Source of the DNA: JBMYRH01 sp049602155 | GTDB taxonomy: Bacteria > Myxococcota_A > UBA9042 > PHBI01 > JBMYRH01 | Direction of reading: 5' to 3' | Assembly (NCBI GenBank): GCA_049602155.1 | Contig: JBMYRH010000001.1 | Coordinates: forward strand, 186,001-250,000 | DNA length: 64,000 bases | Shown here: positions 1 through 8,193 of the stretch, one piece after another | How the letters are laid out: the number at the start of each line of letters is the position of its first letter | Position numbering within the stretch: the first letter of the stretch is position 1 | Notes under the pieces: model-generated | Databases searched by the model: none | What the model was told of the DNA's origin: nothing | What the model saw: only the letters and a program-made list of their open reading frames with translations | Program-made: the position numbers and the translations under genes

Positions 1-1
1 G

Positions 2-1936
2 ACCACGTCCATCACGACGCCACTGTGTGGTCCGGCCACGCTGGCGATCGAAGCCGCAGCGCCTTGGCACGCGGCTATGGGTGCGACCGTGACCTACGCC
101 GGGGGTGGGCTTGACCCAGAGGAGGCCTTCTACGTGGAGGTGTCCAGCGGTGAGGGCAGCGCCGTCTTGATGCATGAGGTGGAGGAGGTCGACGGAGCAA
201 TGTTACCGTCTTACAGCCTGTGGCTGGGTCTGGCCCATCACTACTTCGCTGCATCGGGCCCCCCCGCGCGCCACGGCAACTTAGTGACCCTGCTACGCGA
301 CGGTGAAGAGGCCTGGGCGACCGTGCGCGCCGACCTGCTGGCCTCTGAGGCGTTGATCACCTCCGCCACGTGGTGGTGGACGAGTGAGTTGGAGCTCCTG
401 AGGGACCCCGAGCTTCACCCCTACCTCACCCCTGAAGCGCGTTGGGAAAATACAGCCTTAGGCACCCTCTCAGCGCTCGGGCTCGAGGGCGTGGAGAGCA
501 AGATCCTCATCAATCAATTCTACAGCCAAGACGGGCTCCTGAGCTGGATCACGGCAGACGACGCGGTCTACACCGCCGCCCTGACACCGAGCGACGGTGT
601 CGAGATGCTCGGGGTAGCCAACACGGTCGCGGGGACCTTCGACGTCACCCCGGGCGGGGCGGCGTTTACTGACCACCTCCTCGCCGCCTGGACCGTGGCT
701 GCGTCGACGACGCTCTTAGGGAGCGTGGAGAGTGAGCCAAGGCTCTCCCCCCAGACCGTTGACCTCAACGCGCTCCCAGCGGGCCTCGGCGCCTTCGACA
801 TCCCCCTCGCGAGCTGGCACCAGAAGTTCCTGACGATGGATCAAGAGGTCGCGTACATCGGCGGCATGAACGTCAAAACAACAGACTGGGACACCCATCA
901 GCACGGCGTCTACGAGCCGCGGCGCATGACCTTCGAGGCGTCGCTTGAAGATCGGCTCGCGGTAAAAGACAAGCTCGCCGTCTCAGACTTCAACCCTCGA
1001 AAGGACTACATGATCCGGGTCGAGGGCCCCTCCGCAGCAGACGCCGTCAACGTCTTCAAAGAGCGGTGGGACCTTCAACTCGCGTCTGATGCCGAGAACG
1101 CAGAGTTCTCCAGCGCATTCACCGCGGCCCCAACTCCCCTCCCCTTCGCGGGCGGTGTACAAGCCCAAGTCGTCACCACGATGCCAGAGCCCTTCAACCA
1201 AACCTCGATCGCAGATACGCTCCTGCGCGCCATCTCTCAAGCCGATGAGTACATCTACATCGAAGACCAATACTTCCGTTCGCCGATCCTCGCGGACGCG
1301 ATCGTCGACCGGATGCTCGTCGATAATGACGTCGTCCTCATCGTCGTCACGGGGCCAGTCGACGAGTGGGTAGACCCCGGATGCTGGCAAACCCACCTCC
1401 AGCACGAGCTGCTTCAAGGGCTCTTCGCGGACCGCTATGGCCTCTTCCAACTCCAGAGCTTCGACACTGTCGATACCGACTGCACCTTCTGCATCGACGA
1501 GGTCGAGGCGACCTTCCAGCCAATGAGCATGCATTCCAAGCTCGTGATCATCGACGACCTCTACTTGGAGGTCGGCTCGTGCAATCACAACAACCGAGGC
1601 CTCCTCTACGAAGGCGAGGCTGCTGTCGCTGTCTTCGACAATGCCTGGGTCTCAAGCTCCCGCGGGCTCATCTTTCAAAACCTCCTCGACGACTACTACG
1701 AAGCCGACGTCGCCGGTGCAGGCTGGCTGACCCTCTTCCAGAACGCTGCGCTATGGAACGACTTGGTCTACGCGGACTGGGACGATGAGAGCTTCGACCT
1801 CGACCTCGATGGTGAGCCGGTCCCGGAGTTCTGGAAACCCGTCGGCTTCCTCTACTCCCTTCACCCAGGTCCACCAAGCGACTGCTTCTTCGAAGACGTC
1901 GGCGAAGACGTCACTCTCGCTCCCACGCGGGGATAA
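2..1936 (+). CDS. Phospholipase D-like protein, 5' end outside the window
   Basis: Two HKD motifs mark a phospholipase D superfamily protein: HQKFLTMD and, near the C-terminus, HSKLVIID followed by GSCNHNNRG. Numbering from the ATG at 77, they lie at H248/K250/D255 and H486/K488/D493. The pair would form one active site for phosphodiester transfer or hydrolysis, as in PLD and cardiolipin synthase enzymes. The reading frame stays open from base 2 to the ATG at 77, and that ATG has no clear ribosome-binding site, so the gene very probably starts left of the window. No signal peptide can be judged. It runs convergently towards the MYXO-CTERM gene with a shared hairpin between them. The natural substrate cannot be told from the sequence; family membership is secure. 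Confidence 0.85.
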   Translation, partial: TTSITTPLCGPATLAIEAAAPWHAAMGATVTYAGGGLDPEEAFYVEVSSGEGSAVLMHEVEEVDGAMLPSYSLWLGLAHHYFAASGPPARHGNLVTLLRDGEEAWATVRADLLASEALITSATWWWTSELELLRDPELHPYLTPEARWENTALGTLSALGLEGVESKILINQFYSQDGLLSWITADDAVYTAALTPSDGVEMLGVANTVAGTFDVTPGGAAFTDHLLAAWTVAASTTLLGSVESEPRLSPQTVDLNALPAGLGAFDIPLASWHQKFLTMDQEVAYIGGMNVKTTDWDTHQHGVYEPRRMTFEASLEDRLAVKDKLAVSDFNPRKDYMIRVEGPSAADAVNVFKERWDLQLASDAENAEFSSAFTAAPTPLPFAGGVQAQVVTTMPEPFNQTSIADTLLRAISQADEYIYIEDQYFRSPILADAIVDRMLVDNDVVLIVVTGPVDEWVDPGCWQTHLQHELLQGLFADRYGLFQLQSFDTVDTDCTFCIDEVEATFQPMSMHSKLVIIDDLYLEVGSCNHNNRGLLYEGEAAVAVFDNAWVSSSRGLIFQNLLDDYYEADVAGAGWLTLFQNAALWNDLVYADWDDESFDLDLDGEPVPEFWKPVGFLYSLHPGPPSDCFFEDVGEDVTLAPTRG

Positions 1937-1957
1937 CTCAGCCGACCTGAAATGCAA

Positions 1958-1989
1958 CGAGCCCGTGACGCACATGCGGCACGGGCTCG
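1958..1989. terminator. Bidirectional hairpin between convergent genes
   Basis: A perfect 10-bp inverted repeat (CGAGCCCGTG and its complement) with a 12-nt loop lies 21 bp after the PLD stop and about 40 bp after the end of the leftward gene. Flanking T-runs are weak on both strands, so it is a plausible shared terminator rather than a textbook one. Confidence 0.6.
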
Positions 1990-2031
1990 GTAGTCTTAAT
2001 AGGACCAGCTGTCGCGCAGAGCGCGACGCAC

Positions 2032-3897
2032 CTAGACGAGGCTCTCTCGGCGGCGAAGGGCCGCTGCATAGAGCACGCCGAGCAGCGCGAGAGCAGGCCA
2101 GCTGTGGTCCGTACCACCCTCACAACCTGCGCCGACCGCGTCACCATTCTCGCCAGCGATCATGACCGGACCGGACTCACCGTTAAGCTCCGTCGTGTCA
2201 CCTGAGGCGCTGTCACCACTGGAGCCTTCGATGCCATTGTCCTCGTCGCTGCCAGCGCTCAGGTCGTCTCCGTCAACGGAGGGCTCATCGCCCTCTTCGC
2301 CAACCGGGCCGCCTGTGGGGTCTTGGAGGTCCTCCTCGGTCTCGGTGGTCTCCTCGTTCCCCTCGGCGTCCTCGGTCTCCTCGAGCAACTCAGCCTCACA
2401 GGCCTCGCCGTCGTCGATCCAGCCGTTGCAGTCGTTGTCCATGCCGTCATCGCAAATCTCGGGCTCGGGCTGCGGCGCGCTGCAGTCCTGGTAGGCACCG
2501 AACTGGCACTTCTGAACGCCGTCACCACAGTCGCTGCTGCAGGCACGGTCGAGGTTCTCGTCGGTGACGCCATCACAGTCGTTGTCGAGGCCATCACAGG
2601 AGACCTCCTCGTCCTCGTAAGCGTCGACGATGGGGCACTCCCACTGGTTGGAGATGCAGCGGGGGGGCACAAGGCCACAGACACCCATCTGCTTACAGGT
2701 CCCCTCAGGGGCGATGTCACCAGGGATGCAGATGCCCGTCGGAGGCGTGATCCAGATGTCGCCGATGGAGACCGTGAGGTCCTCAGCACCGTCGAACCAG
2801 AAGGGAATCACGTGACGGAAGGACGCACCGATGTGGATGTCATCGACGTGCACTGGCACACCGCGAGTGGACTGAAGGACGACGAAGTACTCGTGGTACG
2901 CCGAGTCCTTGTCAGCCTCGTGGTCCACGCTGTTAGGCAGGATGACCGTCTTGTAGTGGATCTCGTCGCCACCAGACTGCACCAGCATCTGCCAGTGGTA
3001 GAGCGTCACCGTGTACTGGCTCTGCACCTTGAACGACTCGTTGATGTAGCCCTTGGACTGGATGCTCGCACCGCCACTGAGGTCCGCGACGACGCCGCCC
3101 TCTTTGAAGGTGACCTGGCCCTCAGCGCTCGCGTCGCCGTTGGCTCCAGCGTTGATCTCGTAGCCCGCGCCGTAGCTCTCACGGATCTGCATCGTCTTCT
3201 CCGGCTGCCACTCGTAGGTGTCGAAGGGCACTGAGAAGTCCCAACGAAGTGCACCGTGGTCACCGCCCTCCTCCATGTACACGTCGAGCATCTGAGCAGG
3301 CTGAATGTCCTGCCAGAAGAAGACGTACTCATCAACGAAGCCAGGCTCCATCGCGACGCGCCAGTTGCCCCAGACGTCAGGCGAGGACTTGACCTTGATC
3401 TGCATCACGTAGAAGTCCGAACCGCGGGGGATGGAGGACTCGAACCAGTAGAACTCGATGATGCCGTCCACGGAGTTCATCGTCTCCAGGCTGTGGACAC
3501 CGAAGTAGAGGGTGGAGCCCTGCCAGTTCATGTAGAACTCGCTGCTCTCTTCGTCTCCGAAGGTCCCCTGAACGGCCATCCCGCCGACCACGACGTCTTG
3601 GTTCCCTGCCAGGATGCGCGCGCCCTGGAAGTTCGTACCGGTCTCGGAGACACCCGTCGTGACCGAGATCTCGTTGGGGTCGAAGTACCAGTTCGAGCCC
3701 TCTGAGTCCGTCTTCGGCTTGTAGTCCTTGTTCCCGGACGAGTTCTCGTAGCCGATGATCTCGGGCTGGTAGGCCGGCCCCATGATGATCTCGCCGTTCT
3801 CGGTCTCGTCCTCCTTCTTATCCTCGGCCCACGCGGTGAGCGAGAGACTGCAGAGCAGGAAGGGGAGCAGCATGAACAGGGTGATGAGCTTTCGCAT
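2032..3897 (-). CDS. Secreted MYXO-CTERM protein with MopE-like metal-binding repeats
   Basis: A 621-residue exported protein. Residues 1-24 form a signal peptide ending at AWA. A large beta-rich region of no recognised family follows. Around residues 430-500 come two MopE-type repeats, CDGLDNDCDGVTDE and CDDGMDNDCNGWIDD, the Cys/Asp pattern known as a putative metal-binding motif. A roughly 90-residue Glu/Asp/Ser/Gly-rich linker follows. The C-terminus has GAGC, a hydrophobic stretch and an RRR cluster, which is the layout of MYXO-CTERM sorting signals, so surface anchoring is expected. GGAG lies 9 nt before the ATG. A consensus sigma-54 promoter sits about 75 bp upstream, implying activation by an enhancer-binding protein. 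The protein's function is unknown. Confidence 0.85.
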   Translation of the reverse strand: MRKLITLFMLLPFLLCSLSLTAWAEDKKEDETENGEIIMGPAYQPEIIGYENSSGNKDYKPKTDSEGSNWYFDPNEISVTTGVSETGTNFQGARILAGNQDVVVGGMAVQGTFGDEESSEFYMNWQGSTLYFGVHSLETMNSVDGIIEFYWFESSIPRGSDFYVMQIKVKSSPDVWGNWRVAMEPGFVDEYVFFWQDIQPAQMLDVYMEEGGDHGALRWDFSVPFDTYEWQPEKTMQIRESYGAGYEINAGANGDASAEGQVTFKEGGVVADLSGGASIQSKGYINESFKVQSQYTVTLYHWQMLVQSGGDEIHYKTVILPNSVDHEADKDSAYHEYFVVLQSTRGVPVHVDDIHIGASFRHVIPFWFDGAEDLTVSIGDIWITPPTGICIPGDIAPEGTCKQMGVCGLVPPRCISNQWECPIVDAYEDEEVSCDGLDNDCDGVTDENLDRACSSDCGDGVQKCQFGAYQDCSAPQPEPEICDDGMDNDCNGWIDDGEACEAELLEETEDAEGNEETTETEEDLQDPTGGPVGEEGDEPSVDGDDLSAGSDEDNGIEGSSGDSASGDTTELNGESGPVMIAGENGDAVGAGCEGGTDHSWPALALLGVLYAAALRRRESLV

Positions 3898-3970
3898 GAT
3901 TTGGTCTCCACCGTCGCGCCAGACTGTGATGTCTCAAGCGCGACTTTAGTTTGTCGTCACCGCTGAAAAA

Positions 3971-3986
3971 AGCAAGCATCGTGCCA
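3971..3986 (-). promoter_or_regulatory. Sigma-54 (-24/-12) promoter
   Basis: Read on the minus strand, the sequence is TGGCACGATGCTTGCT, an exact match to the sigma-54 consensus TGGCACG-N4-TTGCW with the required GG-N10-GC spacing. It points at the MYXO-CTERM gene and predicts a leader of roughly 60 nt. The nested inverted repeat at 4002-4128 occupies the place where enhancer-binding proteins normally bind. Confidence 0.8.
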
Positions 3987-4001
3987 AAAACATAAGACGC
4001 T

Positions 4002-4128
4002 GTTTACACTAAGGAAAACACTATCCCGGTGCGCATGTGGTGTCTATTGACCCCTCCGTTTCCAGGGGCATTCGAGCGGAACCCGCTCGAATGTGGTCTA
4101 GAGACACCACCTGCACACCAGTGTAAAC
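4002..4128. repeat. Branched nested inverted repeat, possible enhancer or structured element
   Basis: Four complementary pairs nest in one another. The outer arms GTTTACACT are at 4002-4010 and 4120-4128. An 18-nt middle pair at 4028-4045 and 4102-4119 matches at 16 of 18 positions. Enclosed are two hairpins: CCCCT...AGGGG at 4051-4068, and a perfect 11-bp stem with a 3-nt loop at 4069-4093 (CATTCGAGCGG arms). Folded as single strand this makes a cloverleaf. It sits between the sigma-54 promoter and dinB. It may be an upstream activating sequence, a structured RNA or the remnant of a mobile element; the sequence alone does not decide. Confidence 0.75.
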
Positions 4129-4178
4129 GATCTACAGCGAGGCTCCTACGTGAAAGCGAAGAGCGCTACACTCTGCGT

Positions 4179-5282
4179 GTGAGGAAAATCATCCACGTTG
4201 ACATGGACGCCTTCTTCGCCTCGGTGGAGGCGCGCGACCGCCCCGAACTGCGGGGCAAACCGCTAGTCGTTGGTGGAGATCCGTCTGGACGCGGAGTCGT
4301 CGCAGCTGCGTCCTACGAGGCGCGCGCGTTCGGAGTTCACTCCGCGATGTCTTGCGCTGAGGCACGCCGGCGATGCCCGACCGCCGTCTTCGTGCGCCCC
4401 AACATGGCGCGATATCGCGAAGCGAGCCGGCAGGTCTTCGAGATCTTCCGTGACATCACTCCGCTGGTGGAGGGGCTCTCCTTAGACGAGGCCTACCTCG
4501 ACGTCACCGAGAACTCGATGCAAGAGCACCTCGCCGGCAAGGTCGCGATCTTTATCAAGCGCCGAATCCTTGATGAAGTGAACCTGACCGCCTCAGCGGG
4601 CGTCGCCCCGAACAAGCTCGTTGCCAAGATCGCCAGCGGAATGAACAAGCCAAATGGCCTGACCATCATCCCCCCCGACAAGATCGATGCGTTTGTCGCC
4701 GCGCTCGCCGTCGAGCGGCTGTGGGGCGTGGGTCCAGCGACCGCGAAGCGCCTCCGCAGCGCAGGCCTGCGGACGGCGCGAGACATTAGAGACCGCACCC
4801 CGGAGCAGCTCGGAGCCCTGCTCGGGCAACACGGGTTGCTCCTTCATCGCTTGGCTCACGGCGACGACCCTCGCCCCGTGCGCACGGATCGCGCCCCAAA
4901 GAGCCGGGGCGCAGAGACGACATTCAGTGAGGACGTCGCCGACGCAGAGCAACTCACGCGGGTCATCGGTCAGCTCGCGGCGAGCGTCGCCCGCTCGCTC
5001 AGCCGCATCGAGCGACCGGGCCGCACCATCACCCTGAAGCTGCGGTACAGAGACTTCACCACCATCACGCGCAGCCTGACACTGCCTCAGGCGACCTGTG
5101 ACGCCGCGACCATCGCGTCACGTGCCACTGAGCTGCTTGAAGCCGCCACGAGAGAAGGCGACCGCCCCGTCCGCCTTGTCGGTGTGAATGTCGGCAACCT
5201 TGTCGACCCCGGAGAGCCCGTACAGCTCCCGCTGACCTTACCACCGGGGCCGCCCGGGCCCCCGCAGTTACGCCCCTCCTAG
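4179..5282 (+). CDS. dinB: DNA polymerase IV (Y family)
   Basis: Translesion DNA polymerase of the Y family. The catalytic VDMDAFFASVE motif lies at the extreme N-terminus and SLDEAYLDV follows about 100 residues on; together they supply the metal-binding acidic residues. The thumb region has a helix-hairpin-helix (LWGVGPATAKRL), and the C-terminal little-finger domain includes SRGAETTFSEDV. I chose the GTG at 4179 (VRKIIHVDMDAFF) because it gives 367 residues, the normal DinB length; the frame is open further upstream, but that part is the nested inverted repeat and looks non-coding. No LexA-like box was recognised. The stop overlaps the convergent purA stop in a shared CTAG. Confidence 0.93.
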   Translation: MRKIIHVDMDAFFASVEARDRPELRGKPLVVGGDPSGRGVVAAASYEARAFGVHSAMSCAEARRRCPTAVFVRPNMARYREASRQVFEIFRDITPLVEGLSLDEAYLDVTENSMQEHLAGKVAIFIKRRILDEVNLTASAGVAPNKLVAKIASGMNKPNGLTIIPPDKIDAFVAALAVERLWGVGPATAKRLRSAGLRTARDIRDRTPEQLGALLGQHGLLLHRLAHGDDPRPVRTDRAPKSRGAETTFSEDVADAEQLTRVIGQLAASVARSLSRIERPGRTITLKLRYRDFTTITRSLTLPQATCDAATIASRATELLEAATREGDRPVRLVGVNVGNLVDPGEPVQLPLTLPPGPPGPPQLRPS

Positions 5283-6580
5283 GCCTGAGGTGTCGTCCAG
5301 AGCGCCGAGCGCTCCACCACCTCACGTCGCCCGGGTCCGGTGCCAAGGACCGCGACGGGCACGCCCACGAGCGACTCCACGGTCTCTACGTAGCGGCGCG
5401 CCGACTCTGGCAAGTCTTCGAGGGATTGCACCCCCTTAATGTCCTCTGACCAACCAGGGAACACCTCATAAACTGGCTCAATCGCTTCCAAGTTTGTGGC
5501 AGACGGCGGCACAGCGACAACCTCGCCGTCGATCCGGTAACCGACACAGAGCTTCACCTCAGGCAGGCCCGTGAGGACATCAAGCTTTGTCAGCGTCAGG
5601 GCGGTGAAGCCGTTCAAACCATGCGCATAGCGCAGTGCAGGCAAATCCAGCCACCCACAGCGCCTTGGTCGCCCAGTCGTCGAACCAAATTCATGCCCGA
5701 CAGAGCGGAGGTGATCCGCGACGGGCCCCTCCAGCTCACTTGGGAATGGACCGGCGCCGACACGGGTCGTGTACGCCTTGACGATCCCAACAACCCCGTC
5801 GATTGCGCTGGGCGCGATGCCGACGCCGGTCGCCACAGCCCCGGCGTTGGTCGATGACGAGGTCACGTAAGGATACGTCCCGTGCTGGACATCGAGGAGT
5901 GCCCCTTGTGCGCCTTCAAAGAGGACGTCCTCTCCGCGGCTCACGGCGTCGCGCACGACCGCTTCAGCTTCGCGGACATAAGGCGCTAAGCGCTGACCGG
6001 CTTGCAGCAGGCTCTGCACCATCTCTTCACGGTCGATGGGCTCACCACCGAGCCACGTCACTGTCGCGTGTCGCTCGTCGAAGACGCGATCGAGCCGCGC
6101 TTCCAGGGTCGCGCGATCTAGGATGTCGCCGAGGTGCACAGCACGACGACCTGCGACGTCCTCGTAGGCGGGTCCAATACCGCGCCCGGTCGTCCCGATC
6201 TTGCCGCCCGCGAGGCGCGCTTCACGCGCCTTGTCGATCGCACGGTGATACGGGAGGATCAGCGACACACGGGGGCTGATCATGAGCGCTTCACCGGGCT
6301 CAGGCAGGCCGCCATTGGCCTCGAGCCCATCGAGCTCTTGGAGCAATACGAAGGGATCGACGACGACCCCCTGGGTGATGATGTTCTTCACCCCCGGTTG
6401 CAAGATCCCAGAGGGAATGAGGTGCAGGACCGTCTTCTCGCCATTGACGACGAGCGTATGACCCGCGTTGTTGCCGCCTTGGAAGCGCACGACATAGCGT
6501 GCGCGTCGAGCCAAGAGGTCAACCACTTTGCCCTTTCCTTCGTCGCCCCACTGGGCGCCGATGATGACCAGCGTACTCAT
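5279..6580 (-). CDS. purA: Adenylosuccinate synthetase
   Basis: Joins IMP and aspartate using GTP to make adenylosuccinate, the first step from IMP to AMP. The N-terminal GAQWGDEGKGK P-loop and the NNAGHT substrate loop are diagnostic, as is TTGRGIGPAYEDVAGR. The 433-residue length is normal. GGAG lies about 9 nt before the ATG. The gene stands alone on the minus strand, with 100 bp to the HAD nucleotidase upstream, also a purine-nucleotide enzyme by family, so the two could form one small purine unit. Its stop codon is interlocked with the dinB stop. Confidence 0.97.
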   Translation of the reverse strand: MSTLVIIGAQWGDEGKGKVVDLLARRARYVVRFQGGNNAGHTLVVNGEKTVLHLIPSGILQPGVKNIITQGVVVDPFVLLQELDGLEANGGLPEPGEALMISPRVSLILPYHRAIDKAREARLAGGKIGTTGRGIGPAYEDVAGRRAVHLGDILDRATLEARLDRVFDERHATVTWLGGEPIDREEMVQSLLQAGQRLAPYVREAEAVVRDAVSRGEDVLFEGAQGALLDVQHGTYPYVTSSSTNAGAVATGVGIAPSAIDGVVGIVKAYTTRVGAGPFPSELEGPVADHLRSVGHEFGSTTGRPRRCGWLDLPALRYAHGLNGFTALTLTKLDVLTGLPEVKLCVGYRIDGEVVAVPPSATNLEAIEPVYEVFPGWSEDIKGVQSLEDLPESARRYVETVESLVGVPVAVLGTGPGRREVVERSALWTTPQA

Positions 6581-6680
6581 ATAAGAGACTCCGTCGCATC
6601 GTGACGCGGCTTCCTACCACGGACAGCCCAGAGGGGGGACCCGAATTGTGGGAGTTTCCCCTTTTCAGATGTGCAGCACG

Positions 6681-8066
6681 CTAGAGCTGCAGCTCGTGGG
6701 CCATTCGGTCGCGCGGTGACCGGAAGTACCATTGCGGGGAGTAGAGCCTAAAATTCGAGACTCGGCTCGTGTAGACGCACGCATAGTCCTCGATCTGCGC
6801 GCCAAACGCGCTGAGCTCGGCGCGGTCCCTGAAGAGCATGCCCCAGCCTGGGTTGAAGCTCTCCACGAACCCCTGCTCGAAGGTCTGCAGCGCTCTCCCA
6901 AGGTCCCGAATCTCGGTGCGGACGGCTTCAGCGCGATCGCCGTCGAGGGCGCGCGCCGCGAGCTCGAGCGTCAACTGGAACCGATGACGCTGCTTGGCCG
7001 CGAGCTCGCCGAGCGCGGCGCGGTGAGCGTGGATTTGATCCAGCTCGTCCTCCATCTCCTGCACGACCATCGCGGTGCGCCAGTGAGTGTGAACTTTGGA
7101 GCGTAGGATGTCGCCGTAGATGTGATCTCCAACGTACATCACCTCCTCACCAACCATCCCCGTGAGCCGCGCCAGATCAAGGAAGTTCCCCCCACTGACC
7201 ATCGTGCCCCGCTTGAGCTTCGTGGCCTCGATGTTCGTCACCTGAAGCGACTCATCGACCTCAAGGAAGGGCTCCTCCGATGTGAAGAAGCTCGGCTTCC
7301 GCGCGAAGGTCACCACAAAGTCGAAGTAATCCTCCCAGGTCGCATAGCCAGGGTAGCGGTCATCGAGGAGGTACGACATCACGGCTTGGGTGTAATCCGC
7401 TTCGCTGTTGGTGAGCACGAAGAGCTTCTTTCCGGCGGACCGGAAGCGATGCAACGTCTCGGCCAGCTCGTCGTCCTCGAAGATGTAGCGGCTCAAGTTA
7501 GCCCGGATGCGGGCCTTTAACGTGCCGTCTCTGTGCAATGAGTCCATCGCGCTTCGGAGGTCACTCCACAGCTTCTCATAAGTCGGCTTGGAGCTATGCG
7601 GATCCATGCGGTCCACGTAACTGACCAGCTGACTGTAGAGGCTGATCTCTGGGAGCGAGAAGAGGGTGTCAACCATGACGTAGCGTTCGTCGCTCGGGGA
7701 CACTTTACGGTTCGTGTAGGTCCGTTTGCGCACCTCGGAGTCGAGCACCTCCGTGCCGTGCCACACCCTGCCGACGAAGCGATGCGAGTCCATCTTGAAG
7801 ATGTTCCCGCGCGCCGTATCGACGGTGAGCCCGCGAATCGCAAAGCTCGGGTCGTAGCGAAGCGCGAGCACGCCGCGGTCATACCCATACCGCTGCACCA
7901 ACCTCGCCAACACCATCTCCGCCTGGAGGAACTCCATGGCCTCGGTGTAGCGCGCCAGCGTGTAGTCCATATCGAAGCCGATGAACCGGATCCGGTCCAT
8001 GCGCAGGTTGCGATTACAGAACACCCGACGGGAGTACGGGACACGCTCATCTACAAAGTCACTCAT
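6681..8066 (-). CDS. HAD-superfamily 5'-nucleotidase (cytosolic purine type)
   Basis: The 461-residue protein carries the HAD motif I FDMDYTLARY near residue 35, with the DxDxT nucleophile. Motif II is the LTNS in KLFVLTNSEADYTQ, and a late YVGDHIYGDIL supplies the acidic motif IV. Length and layout fit the HAD-IG family of 5'-nucleotidases related to eukaryotic cytosolic purine 5'-nucleotidase, which dephosphorylate IMP and GMP. It is predicted cytoplasmic, with no signal peptide. The start ATG is separated by about 130 bp from the divergent transglutaminase gene. Substrate specificity in bacteria of this type is not established, so purine monophosphates are an inference. Confidence 0.85.
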   Translation of the reverse strand: MSDFVDERVPYSRRVFCNRNLRMDRIRFIGFDMDYTLARYTEAMEFLQAEMVLARLVQRYGYDRGVLALRYDPSFAIRGLTVDTARGNIFKMDSHRFVGRVWHGTEVLDSEVRKRTYTNRKVSPSDERYVMVDTLFSLPEISLYSQLVSYVDRMDPHSSKPTYEKLWSDLRSAMDSLHRDGTLKARIRANLSRYIFEDDELAETLHRFRSAGKKLFVLTNSEADYTQAVMSYLLDDRYPGYATWEDYFDFVVTFARKPSFFTSEEPFLEVDESLQVTNIEATKLKRGTMVSGGNFLDLARLTGMVGEEVMYVGDHIYGDILRSKVHTHWRTAMVVQEMEDELDQIHAHRAALGELAAKQRHRFQLTLELAARALDGDRAEAVRTEIRDLGRALQTFEQGFVESFNPGWGMLFRDRAELSAFGAQIEDYACVYTSRVSNFRLYSPQWYFRSPRDRMAHELQL

Positions 8067-8193
8067 GAATCCGAGCTAACACGCCGACCTCTGCGTCGCA
8101 AGGTGCGGGGAATGGAGGCAGAGGCTGCACAGTTGCCCGAATGTAGGGGTGATTGGATGCGCTCCCTTGACGTCGGAGGGCCCACTTGGTGCG

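Noticed and set aside
2323..3234. 303-codon plus-strand open frame
   Set aside because: It lies opposite the MYXO-CTERM gene, whose frame has a signal peptide, domain repeats and a sorting signal; the plus frame has none.
4029..4178. N-terminal extension of dinB
   Set aside because: The in-frame GTG at 4029 lies in the nested inverted repeat, and the extra residues match nothing in DNA polymerase IV.
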